A stretch of 64,000 nt of DNA from Galerina marginata (GCA_023014335.1 JAECYW010000002.1:310001-374000), one strand, 5' to 3'. Counted from the stretch's first letter, positions 50,529-61,797 are shown. Notes: generated by a model not told the origin, from the letters alone. Numbers and translations are program-made.

Positions 50529-52985
50529 ATGGTTGACACCCGACTTTATCACTCCTCTGAATCTCCTCCGTCCACGTCGACGGCTCAGTCTCCGTCTTGG
50601 CAATGGTCGCAGCCTCAGGCTCAGGCTCCAACCTCAAGTGCTCTTGCTGCTGCTGCTGCTGCCTCCAACACCTCCAACACCACCGCTAGCAGCAGCAGCA
50701 GCACGAGTAATACTGGCACTCGTACTAGCACGACGACTGGCACAAACACAACCCCAACCACCACCCCTACACCAAGCACAAACCCAAACACCGCACCCCC
50801 CAAGAAAAAACGCAAGATATACCAGATCCTCGCAGGCCAGCTCTTCGACTCCATCAGCCGCACGCTCGTACCAGACCAGGTGATCACGGTTGATCAGGAC
50901 GCGGGGGTTATCCTTGATGTGTGTGCGCGGGGTGAGTTGTCTCTGAGGTGGAGGAGCGTGCGTGGGCTGCTGGGCGTGCGTGGGCGGTCTGGGTCTGGGT
51001 CTGGGTCTGATAGACCTCCTGGTGGTGCAGGGGAGCACGACTGGGACGAGGCGGAGGTTGAGGTGACGCAGGTGGAGATGAGCAGTCTGGTGCTGCTTCC
51101 TGGGTTTGTGGACGTTCATGTACATCGTGAGCTGCGTTTCTTTCCTTCCTTCCTGCTTGGCATTCCTGCTTGGTAGCAGCATCCAGCACCAGGCAGCACC
51201 CCCAGTCCGAGGCTGATAATTTATGCTTTCCCAACAGTGTTCCTACACCCTTACACCGAGACGTCCTGGGAGGACCAGCTGACGAAGGAAAGCCTCGCGG
51301 AGCGCACTGTGCGTGCGACCGTGCATGCGCGTAAGACGCTTATGGCGGGGTTCACGACTGTGCGGTGCGTCCCGCCTCACTCCTGACTTCAAGTTCTGTC
51401 GGGATTGTGCGGTTACTTTAATACTTACTTATTGTGCGATCACCCAGGGACCTAGGCACGGAAGGCGCGTTCGACGCCGACATCGCGCTACGCAAGTGTT
51501 TGGCCGGGAAGAACCCGCTTATCCCTGGGCCGAGGTATTATTGCTCGACGAGGGCTATTATATCTAGTGGGTCGTATGGTACGTTACTTTTTAGTTGGTT
51601 TCTTTCCTATCTTGCTGACCTTCATGAAATTTCACTTGACAGGACCGAAAAGCTCTCTATACCCCGCCCAAGAAGGCATCGACGGCGTGAAAGGCGCCGA
51701 ACCAGTCGACGGAGTCGACGAGTGCGTTAAAGAAGTGCGCAAGCAAATCGGCGCAGGCGCAGATTGGATAAAAGTCAGCCCCCCCCCCCTCTCCCTCCCT
51801 CCCCACCCCCCCACCCAAACTCACCCCCTCTCTCTCCCGCAGATATACGCAGACTACCCAACCCGCACGCGCCTCTCCCCCGTCTCCCCCTCCCAATCCA
51901 CCCGCTCCCAGGCCACATTCTCCCCACCCGAGCTCGCCGCGCTCATAAACACCGCACACGCCCGGGGGGTCAAAGTCGCGGCGCACGCCAACACCCCCCG
52001 GACGATTGGGGTGCTGTTGGATTTGGGCGTGGATAGTGTTGAGCATGGCGGGGAGATGTATGATGCGAGGAATGGGGATCGGGGGTTGTTGAGAAGGATG
52101 GCGGGGGCTGCTAATTCTGGGGGTGGGGGTGGGGAAGGGAGAGGAGGGGAGGGGGGAGGAGGGGGAAAAGGGGGTGAGGGGACGACGTGGGTTCCTACGT
52201 TGGCGGCGTATTATACCTCCTCTCTTTCTGGTGGCGAGTTTGAGAAACGGAGGTGGGAGAGGTGTAAGCGGACTTTTGAGGAGGCGATCAAGCTGCGGGT
52301 GCACGCTCCTTCCGATTCCAGTCCATCTCCCAGCCTCAGCCCAGATCAGAGCCCCACACCCACCGCGGGCCTAGGCGTAGGCGTAGTCAAAGGCGAAAGC
52401 CAAGTCGAAGTCGAAGTCGTAGTCGAAGGCGGAGGCGGGGACGAAGGAGGAGCAGAGATGGACAACCTCGCAGTCGGCGGGGACACCGGCGTCTTCCCAC
52501 ACGGTGCGAACGCGCTCGAGATGGTGCTGATGCGCCGGCTGGGCGCGGAGTGGAGGCGCGTGTTGGGGTGGGCGACGTATGGCGGGTGGAAGTGCGTAAG
52601 GGGGATGGAGTGGGATGGGGAGGGCGGGGAGGGGGTGGTTAGGGTTAGAAGGGTTGAGAGGCGGGCTGAGAGGCGGTTTGGGGTGCTGAGGCATGGGTCT
52701 TATCCAGCTGGGACTGAGGAGGAGGAAGTACGTGAGCGGGAGGAAGAGGAAGAGGCAGAGGCAGAGGGATACTTCAACTTGAAAGGAGAAGGAGAATTGG
52801 AGTTGGAAAGAGGCACCCCGTTCGGAGCGCTCCGCGCCGGATGGGCCGCTGATTTGGTCGGCATTGAGGGGACGCTGGATGGGACGCCGGAGGAGTTTGA
52901 GGATGCGTTGGTTAGAGGGGTGAGGTTTGTGATGCGGGGTGGGGTCGTGTTTAAGTTTGGGGGGGTTGAGGTTGTTGGGGTGTGA
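50529..52985 (+). CDS. Amidohydrolase with NLS-like N-terminal extension
   Basis: A metal-dependent amidohydrolase (Amidohydro_1, close to the imidazolonepropionase/prolidase-like group). Exons 50529-51126, 51238-51364, 51448-51578, 51643-51773 and 51843-52985 join in phase to 709 residues. Metal ligands are visible: HxH in DVHVH (about residue 199), the Lys of ADWIKIYADY (a likely carbamylated bridge), His in VAAHANTP, His in DSVEHGGEM, and Asp in VGGDTGVFPHG. Other family blocks are GFTTVRDLGTEGAF and IPGPRYYCSTRAIISSGSYG with PKS. Two features are odd: residues 1-90 are Ser/Thr/Ala/Gln low complexity followed by PPKKKRK, and the catalytic domain is interrupted by Gly/Glu, Ser/Pro and Glu/Arg tracts. 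The true substrate cannot be told. All ligands are kept, so it is probably active. Confidence 0.88.
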
Positions 52986-53100
52986 GGGGATGTGAGCTGG
53001 TGGGTGGGGGTTTTTATAGTGTTTGAGGAGTGGATCTGGATCTGGACTTGTATGGACGAGGAGGAGGAGATGGATCTTTGGGGTATTTTATGCATATGCT

Positions 53101-53118
53101 CATGCTCATGCTCATGCT
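53101..53118. repeat. Microsatellite (CATGCT)3
   Basis: Three exact CATGCT units just before the first array monomer. Confidence 0.8.
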
Positions 53119-54607
53119 GTTTGCTTTTTCGCTGTATGCTTCAAGCTCAACCTTTTTCCTTTATCCTTCATTTTATTCTCTATAATTACCGGCGCGTGCT
53201 CATGGCGTTTTTCGCCTCTCCCGAACCAGTTCCGATGTTTGGATTGGGAAGACAGCTGTGCGCTTGGTAGTCTACCCCGCTCCCGATTCGACTTTGGTTC
53301 TGAACAGACTTGAATCTGGAAGGGAGCGTATTCTGTAGCCATGTCATCGCACATGGCTGTCTTGATCTTCTCAACGTTGGAGGATGGTTCCGGTCTAGGT
53401 GGGCACCTTCCTTCTTCCTATATTTTTATTTTTTCTTTATAATTATCGGCGCGTGTTTTTCATCTCATGTTCTCCTAGCTCTCAAGCCGTTTTCTAGGCA
53501 TTGACAACTTCCTTCTTTCTTGATTTTTTATTTTTAACATCGGCGTGTGTCTCTTTCATCTCAGTATGTTCATCCCCATGGCGTTTTTCGGTTTCTCCTC
53601 CTCCTCGTCCCCGAGCCTGCTCCGACGGTTGGATTGGGAAGACAGCTGTGCTCTTGGGGGTTTATTCATCCCGCTTTCGCTTTCAGTTCGAGTTTTTTTG
53701 AAGTTGAACTTGGAGGGGAGCGTGATTTGAGTTTTTTTTCCCAATTGAGATGGCTGTCTTGGTCATTTCGACATCAAGATGGTTCGGGCACAGGTGGGCA
53801 GGAGGAGCGCGGAAAGAGAAAGAACGAGGGCTTTTACGGAATCGTTTCAAGGTTCGTGGATTTCTGTACTATAATAACGGATTTTTTTAAAACAATTTCT
53901 ATAGGAGTGTGATGGACGTGGAATTGCGATTTTCGAATAGTCGATTCCTGGCGCCGAACCAGCTGGAAGTTGGAACGACAAGACAGTCGCTGCATTGAGG
54001 GGCTCTCCGCTCTGCTTTGGATCCTGCAGCATTTTGACTCGGGGTTCGAGCTTGGAGCGGTAATCGCTTGATGCCCATCCTCCTTATTCGCTCGACTGTC
54101 TGGTTATCCAAGAATGGAGACGGTTTGGATAGGCACTCGAAACCGAACCAACCCCGCGCCGCTGATGGAATCGTTGACATGGATCGTCGTTTTGCTGGAT
54201 CGTCTCCGGGATCTCTACGTGTCGATGTGCAGCGCGTGCTTTCATCTCATTCTATGTTTTTTTTTTCCGGTTCCTCCTCCTCCTTCCCCAGCCAGTTCCG
54301 ATGGTTGGGTTGGGAAGACAGCTGTGTGCTGGTGGTCTATTCATATCGCTTCGGCTTTCGGTTCGAGTTTCTTGGACTTGAACTTGGGAAGGAGCGTGAT
54401 TGAGAAATGAAATTTGACACGGCTGTCTTTATCTCTCGACGTTGGTGGATGGTTTGGGTTCAGGTGTGCACGGAGGACGTTGAACAGCTAAGAGGGCCTT
54501 TCTTAATAGGTTCGAGGTTCGTGGATTTCTGTTCTATGATAATGGGTTTTTTTAAAACGTCCATAGGAGTGTGGCCTTAATTTCGCGATTCCGAGTAGTC
54601 AATTCTT

Positions 54608-57600
54608 GGCGCCGAACCAGTTGGAAGTTGGAACGACAAGACAGTCGTCGCATTGAAGGGCTCTCCGCTCTAGTTTGGATCCTGCAGTAGCTCGACTCGG
54701 GGTTCGAGCTTGGAGCGGTTTTTTTTCCTTTTGTATGCTCGACTGTCTTGATTTTATCCACCTCGCCGCTAAATCATTGACATGAATCGTCGTTTTGCTG
54801 ATATGGATCTCTATGGGTGTGGTATAGACAGTACAGCACGGCATATAATACTACTATATAGGCTTGTTATATTGTCTTAGGCAAGAAAACGCGAATGAAG
54901 CGGGAACAGTGGACCAAGGCAGCTCATCGTCACAGACAGCGAGCGCGCCAAAGGTCGCACGCACCAACACTGGTCCAACAGCGGATGCAAGCTGCGTCCG
55001 CATTTGGCAACGGAGAGTGATTGCGGATAGAGAGCCTGCGGGAGGATACCACGGGATAGCACTACCGGAGGGAGGACTTATTCGACGAAGTCCCCAGGAG
55101 TTATTTGAGGGGAAGACCTATCGAGGTCTGACTTGTTCTATTTAAAGACGTGATGTGGTAACCGAAGGTGGCGTGCTTTCATCTTTCATCTCATGCTTTC
55201 ACAGTTTTTGATCATGGCGTTTTTCAGTTCCTTCTCCCCGAACCAGTGATGATGGTTGGATTGGGAAGACAGCTGTGCGCTTGGTAGTCTATGACACATC
55301 CCGCTCCCGATTTGACTTCCGGTTCAAGTTTTCTTTCACTTGAGACTGGAAGGGAGTGCGATGCGGTATGTAACGCCGCATGGCTGTCTTGATCTTCTCA
55401 ACGTTGGAGGATGGTTCCGGTCTAGGTGGGCACCTTCTTTCTTCCTTCTTTCTTTGTTCTTTATTTTCTATTTTTTTATAACTATCGGCGTGTGTTTTCT
55501 TTCATCTTATGGTCATGCTTTTTTCGGTTCTCCTCCCCCTCGTTCCCGAGCCTGCTCCGACGGTTGGATTGAGAAGACAGCTGTGTCCTTGGTGGTCTAT
55601 TCATCCCGCTTTGGCTTTCAGTTCGAGTTTCTTGGACTTGAGCTTGGAGGGCAGCGCGATGCCAGTATATCCATCCGTACGACGGAGATGGCTGTCTTGG
55701 TCATTTTCGACATCAAGATGGTTCGGACACAGGTGGGAAGGAGGGATGGTAAAAGAACGAGGGCTTTTACGGAATTTTTTCAAGGTTCGTGGATTTCTGT
55801 ACTATAATAGCGGATTTTTTAAAACTATTTTTATAGGAGTGTGGACTTAATTTTTCGATTTCCGAGCAGTTGATTCTTGCGCCGAACCTGTTGGAAGTTG
55901 GAACGACAAGACAGTCGTCGGATTGAGGTGCTCTCCGCTCTGGCTTGAATCCCTGCAGTAGCTTGACTGGGGGTTCGAGCTTGGAGCGGTCAGTTTGTGA
56001 TGGCCATCTTCCTTATTCGCTCGACTGTCTGGTTATCCAACGCTGGAGACGGTTTGGATGGACACTCGAAACCAAACCAACACCGCGCCGCTGATGGAAT
56101 CGTTGGCATGAATCGTCATTTTCATTTCATGCTCATGGGTTTTTTTCGGTTCCTCCTCCTCCTTCCCGAGCCAGTTCCGATGGTTGGATTGGGAAGATAG
56201 CTGTATGCTGGTGGTCTATTCATCCCGCTTTGGCTTTCGGTTCGAGTTTTTTTGAACTTGAGCTTGGACAAGAGCGTGATGATGAAAGACCGGATTGGCA
56301 TGGCTGTCTTTGTCTCTCTTGCGTTGGGAAGGCTCGGGTCCAGGTGGGCACGAGAAACAATGAACAAGGAGAACTTTTACGGAATCATTCGAGGTTCGTG
56401 GATTTCAGTTCTATGACAACGAATTTTTTTGAAATATATGTTTATAGGTCTGAATCGACTCGGAATCGACTTTCGAGTAGTCGATCCTTAGCGCCGAACC
56501 CGTTGGAACTACAAGACAGTCGTCGGATTGAAGGGTTCTCCTCTCTGGTTTGGATCCTGCAGTAGTTTGACTCGGGGTTAGAGCTTGAAGCGGTAATCAA
56601 AGCTTGACCACGACTGTCTGGTTATTCAACGGTGGAGACGGTTTGGATAGACTCGAAACCGAACCAACACCGCGCCGCTGAATCGGTGCCATGAACCATC
56701 GTTTTGCTGGATCTGGATCTCTGTGTCGATGTGCGGCGCATGCTTTCATCTCATCTTATTTTTTCCGGTTCCTCCTCCCCTTCCTCCATCCCGAGCCAGT
56801 TCCGATGTTTGGATTGAAAAGACAACCTTGTGCTTGGTACGATGTATGCATCCCGCTCCCGATTTGACTTCCGATTCGAGTTTATTGAACTTGAACTTGG
56901 AAGAGAGCGTGATCGGCGAATGACCGCGTTGCATGGCTGTCTTGATTTTTTTGATGTTGGGATGGCTCAGGTCCAGGTGGGCACAAGGAACGCTGAACGA
57001 CTCAGAGGTGGGCATTTATATTGGTTCGAGGTTCGTGTATTTTTTCATTATATTAATGGATTTCTTAATCAAGATATATACAGGAGTGGGCTGGGAAATG
57101 AGGTTTCCGAGTGGTCAATTCTTGGCGCCGAACCAGTTGGAAGTTGGAACGACAAGACAGTCGTCGGATTGAGGGGTTGTCCGCTCTAGTTTGGATCCCT
57201 GCAGCATTTTGACTCGGGGTTCGAGCTTGGAGCGGTAATCATTTGATCAATGACCAAGCTTCTTATTCGCTCGACTGTCTGGTTATCCAACGCCGGATAC
57301 GGCTTGGAGAGGCACTCGAAACCGAACCAACGCCTCACCGCTGAATCGATGACATGAATCGTCGTTTTGCTGATCTGGATCTTTAGCCTGATAATTATCG
57401 GCGCGTGCTTTCATCCTTCATTTCATTCTCTTATAGTTTTCGACGCTTTTCTGGTTCCTCTTCCTCCCCGAACCGGTTCCGACGTTTGGATTGGGAAGAC
57501 AGCTGTGTTTTTGGTGATCTATTCATCTCGCTTTGGCTTTCGGTTCGGGTTTTCTGAACTTGAATTTGAGAGGGCGTGGTGATGAAAGACCGGACTTGCA

Positions 57601-58441
57601 TGGCTGTCTTTCTCCCTCATCCGCCTGAATGGTTCGGGTCCAGGTGGGCACGAGGGACGCTGAACGACTCGGAGGAGGGCTTTTATATTTATTCGAGGTT
57701 CGTGGATCTCTGTACTATAATAACGGATTTTTAAAATTATATGTCCATAGGAATGGAATCAACTTGGAATCAACTTTTGAGTAGTCGATCCTTAGCGCCG
57801 AGTCAGTTGGAACTACAAGACAGTCGTCGGATTGAGGGGCTCTCCGCTCTGGTTTGGATCCCTGCGGTAGTTTGACTCGGGGTTCGAGCTTGGAGCGGTG
57901 AGGTTGTAGTGCCCATCCTCCTTATTCGCTCGACTGTCTCGTTATCCAACGATGGAGACGCTTTGGATAGGCACTCGATACCGAACCAACACCATGCCGC
58001 TGGATCGTTGACATGAATCGTCGTTTTGCTGGATCTGGATCTCTGTGTCGATGCGGCGCGTGCTTTCATCTCATCTTCTGGTTTTTTTCGGTTCCTCCTC
58101 CGCTTCCCGAGCCAGTTCCGATGGTTGGGTTGGGAAGACAGCTGTGCGCTTGTACAATATACGCATCCCGCTCCCGATTTGACTCCGATTCGAGTTTCTT
58201 GAACTTGAACTTGGAGGGGAGCGCGATTTGGCAGGTTTGTCTCAATGAGTGACATGGCTGTCTTGATCTTCTCAACGTTGGGATGGTTCGGGTCCAGCTA
58301 GGCACGAGGTACGCTGAACGACTAGGAGGTGGGGTTTTATATTTATTCGAGGTTCGTGCATATCTGTTCTATGAAATTAGATTTTCTAAAATGTTCATAG
58401 GAGTGTGGACTTTATTTTGCGATTTCCGAGTAGTCAATTCT
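54608..58441. repeat. Higher-order repeat copy 1 (about 3.83 kb)
   Basis: Contains five box-A intervals of about 1270, 610, 635, 667 and 651 bases. Its first 1.9 kb is nearly identical to the sequence from 58442 onward, including the 1.27 kb long monomer and the monomer after it, so this is the period of a recent large duplication. Confidence 0.8.
54811..55170. repeat. 360-bp insert module, copy 1
   Basis: Lies between the words GGATCTCTATG and GCGTGCTTTCATC, which are adjacent in the ordinary monomers (for example near 58.04 kb, GGATCTCTGTGTCGATGCGG then CGCGTGCTTTC). It holds an AT-rich start with TATAATACTACTATATAGG, and a stretch whose plus-strand frame is open for about 90 codons but matches nothing known. 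No terminal repeats were seen. Confidence 0.65.
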
Positions 58442-60560
58442 TGGCGCCGAACCAGTTGGAAGTTGGAACTACAAGACAGTCGTCGGATTGAGGGGTTGTC
58501 CGCTCTAGTTTGGATCCTGCAGTAGCTTCACTCGGGGTTCGAGCTTTGAGCGGTGTTTTCTACCTTTTTTACCCTCGACTGTCTTGATTTTATCCACCTC
58601 GCCGCTAAATCATTGACATGAATCGTCGTTTTGCTGATATGGATCTCTATGGGTGTGGTATAGACAGTACAGTACGGCATATAATACTACTATATAGGCT
58701 TGTTATATTGGCTTAGGCAAGAAAACGCGAAGGGAATGAAGCGGGAACAGTGGAATAAGGCAGCTCATCGTCACAGACAGCGAGCACGCCAAAGGTCGCA
58801 CGCACCAACAGCCGCATTTGGCAACGGAGAGTGATTGCGGATGGATAAAGAGCCTGAGAAGGGCGGGAGGATATATACCACGGGATAGCACTACCGGAGG
58901 GAAGACTTATTCGACGAAGTCCCCAGGAGTTATTTGAGGGGAAGACCTATGTCGGTCTGACTTGCTCTATTTAGAGACGTGATGTGGTAACCGTAGGTGG
59001 CGTGCTTTCATCTTTCATCTCATGCTTTCACAGTTTTCTTGATCATGGCGTTTTTCAGTTCCTTCTCCCCGAACCAGTGACGATGGTTGGATTGAGAAGA
59101 CAGCTGTGCGCTCCGTAGTCTATACATCTCCCGCTCCCAAGTCCCGATTTGACTGCTGGTTCAAACGTTCAAGTTTTCTTGACTTGAGACTGGAAGGGAG
59201 CGCGATTCGGTATGTAACGCCGCATGGCTGTCTTGATCTTCTCAACGTTGGAGGATGGTTCCGGTCTAGGTGGGCACCTTCTTTCTTCCTTCTTTCTTTG
59301 TTCTTTATTTTCTATTTTTTATAACTATCGGCGTGTGTTTTCCTTCATCTTATGGTCATGCTTTTTTCGGTTCTCCTCCCCCTCGTTCCCGAGCCTGCTC
59401 CGACAATTGGATTGAGAAGACAGCTGTGTCCTTGGTGGTCTATTCATCCAGCTTTCGCTTTCAGTTCGAGTTTCTTGGGCTTGAGCTTGGAGGGCAGCGT
59501 GATGCCGAAATGTCCCTCCAACGGAGATGGCTGTCGTGGTCATTTCGACATCAAGATGGTTCGGACACAGGTGGGCAGGAGGAACGCTGAAAGAACGAGG
59601 GCTTTTACAGAATCGTTTCAAGGTTCGTGGATTTCTGTACTATTATAACGGTTTTTTTTGACCATTTTTATAGGAGTGTGGACTTAATTTTACGATTTCC
59701 GAGCAGTCGATTCTTGCGCCGAACCAGTTGGACGTTGGAACGAGAAGACAGTCGTCGGATTGAGGGGTTCTCCGCTCTGGTTTGGATCCCTGCAGTAGCT
59801 TGACTTGGGGTTCGAGCTTGGAGCGGTAATCAAAACTGGACCAACCTGCTTATTCGCTCGACTGTCTGGTTATCCAACGCTGGAGACGGTTTGGATGGAC
59901 ACTCGAAACCGAACCAACACCGCGCTGCTGATGGAATCGTTGGCATGAATCGTCATTTTCATTTCATGCTCATGGGTTTTTTTTTCGGTTCCTCCTCTTC
60001 CCCCCGAGCCAGTTCCGAGGTTTGGATTGAGAATACAGCTGTGTGCTAGGTGGTCTATTCATCTCGCTTTGGTTTTCGGTTCGAGTTTCTTGGACTTGAG
60101 CTTGGAGGGGAGCGTGATGACAAATGTCTGCCCTGCTGGCATGGCTGTCTTGATCTTCTTGATCCTGGGATGGTTCGGGTCCAGGTGGGCACGAGGAACG
60201 TTGAACGACTCAGAGGTGGGCATTTATATTCGTTCGAGGTTCGTGTGTTTTTGCATTATATTAATGGATTTCTTAATCAAGATATATACAGGAGTGGGCT
60301 GGGAAATGAGGTTTCCGAGTGGTCAATTCTTGGCGCCGAACCAGTTGGAAGTTGGAATGACAAGACAGTCGTCGGATTGAGGGGTTGTCCGCTCTAGTTT
60401 GGATCCTGCAGCAGCTTGACTCGGGACTCGAGCTTGGAGCGGTGTTTTCTACCTTTTTTACCCTCGACTGTCTTGATTTTTATCCACCTCGCCGCTGAAT
60501 CATGAATCGTCGTTTTGCTGATCTGGATCTCTATGTCGCTTGGACAATACGTATACACTG
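58442..60560. repeat. Higher-order repeat copy 2, truncated
   Basis: Repeats the long (about 1272) and next (about 618) monomers of copy 1. The last monomer is not that of the expected third position; its body resembles the 56.9-57.2 kb monomer closely, including the sequence from the GGTGGGCATTTATATT stretch to the box A that follows. The array then ends about 80 bases before the next gene. Confidence 0.75.
58647..59000. repeat. 360-bp insert module, copy 2
   Basis: Second copy of the module. It differs from copy 1 mainly by a deletion of about 30 bases after CACCAACA and a small insertion near 58.86 kb (GAAGGGCGGGAGGATATA). The copies are otherwise almost the same, in keeping with a recent duplication of the larger unit. 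Confidence 0.65.
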
Positions 60561-60642
60561 ACAGTACGGCGGTAAATTAATTAAACGATGCTTCTGCTTG
60601 TACTCTATTCCAAATTATCATGCCAAGTCTGATGAGAGAACT

Positions 60643-61443
60643 CTAATTGTCGGTCGTGTTTTTCAGCCTGTTTTCGCGGATGGTGTCGAATATGGGATGC
60701 GTTATGAGGGAGGTTAAGGTCGTGAGCTGGGACGAGTCCGAGTTCGACGCAGAGGCGAATTGGGCGAAGTCAGAGATGGTACTTGGGGAAGGCATGGCGC
60801 TGAGTCTGAGGACAGCGTCGAGGAAGTTGTTCAGCGTTGGATAACCTGCGGCTTCAATGCCTTTAAGAGCGGCAGCCAGACAAGCAGCTTCAAATTCGAG
60901 CTCGCCCTCTCGTTCCTCCCTCTCCAGCCTCTCCTTCTTCTCCCGCTCGGCTTCGGCCCTCGTTGCCCTTTTCCGCTCCGCCCGGAGGGCCCTCTGCTCG
61001 CGGAGATTGACGACTTCTTCGACGGTGTACGTGCGCGTCGTGCCTTTGTTGCTGCGGCGCGGTTTTTTGGGCTGTGGGCTCTGGTTCGGGACGGTGGGGG
61101 GTACTGGGGTGAATCCGTCGATGAAGCGGAATATCATTGGGCTTGAGGAGCTCATGGGGTTTCCGGGTGGGCTTGGGGTGGTGTTGATGGTGTTGCTGTT
61201 GGTGCTTAGCCCCATGGCAGCTGGTGTGGCTGGTTGGTCGAAAATGGGCGGATCGTAGACCATAAAAGGTCGAGATTGGACTAAAATTGGGTAGAGAGGT
61301 TTGGTGTGCACTTTTAGGTTGTTCGGGTTGATATTGAGAGGAAGAGAATGAGGGTGGTTTGTTGAGAAAGCGTTGATATTCTCGTTCTCATTCTCGTCTG
61401 TGCGAGGCCGCTTTTGCGCGTGTGCGTGAGTGTGATAGCTCAT
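60643..61443 (-). CDS. Coiled-coil protein of unknown function (266 aa)
   Basis: Not recognised. A single open frame from ATG at 61443. The N-terminal ~120 residues are Asn/Pro/Ser/Thr-rich and disordered-looking, with a possible nuclear localisation stretch QPKKPRRSNKGTTRTY. A highly charged helix follows, RALRAERKRATRAEAEREKK and on to EREEREGELEFEA, predicted coiled coil. The C-terminus has LKGIEAAGYPTLNNFLDAVL and ITHPIFDTIRENRLKNTTDN. The last part recalls a short region that precedes transposon-type proteins in mushroom genomes, but I cannot confirm that. It is convergent with the amidohydrolase across the repeat array. Confidence 0.6.
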   Translation of the reverse strand: MSYHTHAHAQKRPRTDENENENINAFSTNHPHSLPLNINPNNLKVHTKPLYPILVQSRPFMVYDPPIFDQPATPAAMGLSTNSNTINTTPSPPGNPMSSSSPMIFRFIDGFTPVPPTVPNQSPQPKKPRRSNKGTTRTYTVEEVVNLREQRALRAERKRATRAEAEREKKERLEREEREGELEFEAACLAAALKGIEAAGYPTLNNFLDAVLRLSAMPSPSTISDFAQFASASNSDSSQLTTLTSLITHPIFDTIRENRLKNTTDN

Positions 61444-61797
61444 GGTGGTTATGGTTGAAGAGCGAAAGCCCAGACGCGGTTTCTGATTTTGGATTTGGAA
61501 TTACCGCTTAGATAAGGTCTCAGATCCAGTCGCGTCGCGTCGCGGTGGGGAGACACCACGTGACGGTTGAATTTAACCTTTAGAGTTGCCTTCTTCGGAC
61601 TTGTGCGCCCGTGATGCGGGTACGGCGATAGATATTACCGATTCCATTGATCTTACCCCGCGTCGGCAATCAATGCGTGTTTTTAAAATCAAACGCTCTC
61701 CACATAATGGCCGCCGTTGCTCTTTCTCTCTTTCTTCTGCTTCGTCGCTGTCTAAGGACGGGTTTTACAGCTTGGAGGGATATCAGACTGTGCTGGG
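61444..61797. promoter_or_regulatory. Divergent promoter region
   Basis: About 350 bases between the coiled-coil gene and the aldo-keto reductase. It contains GTCGCGTCGCGTCGCGG and a CACGTGAC word at about 61556, a possible bHLH-type site; nothing else is clear. Confidence 0.35.

Larger units (their letters stand above)
53160..60560. repeat. Tandem repeat array with higher-order structure
   Basis: About 7.4 kb of related monomers between the 3' ends of two convergent genes. Box A (GCGCCGAACCAGTTGGAAG and following) occurs nine times, at about 53951, 54608, 55878, 56488, 57124, 57790, 58442, 59714 and 60332; the spacing is 610-670 bases except two intervals near 1270. Box B (TTGGATTGGGAAGACAGCTG and variants) occurs about twelve times, from 53.24 to 60.02 kb. 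A third box, an AT-rich stretch after GAGGTTCGTGGATTTCTGTA ending in ATAGGAGTG, is in most monomers. Recurrent open frames of 60-120 codons change frame between monomers, so the array does not look protein-coding. No transposase or reverse transcriptase is seen. Confidence 0.9.

Noticed and set aside
53300..60400. Recurrent open frames of 60-120 codons within the repeat array
   Set aside because: Similar frames recur only where DNA is nearly identical; between diverged monomers the frame shifts and stops differ, so there is no sign of protein-level conservation.
53160..60560. CRISPR-like or rDNA spacer array
   Set aside because: Monomers are too long and diverged for CRISPR, the organism is a fungus, and no rRNA sequence is present.
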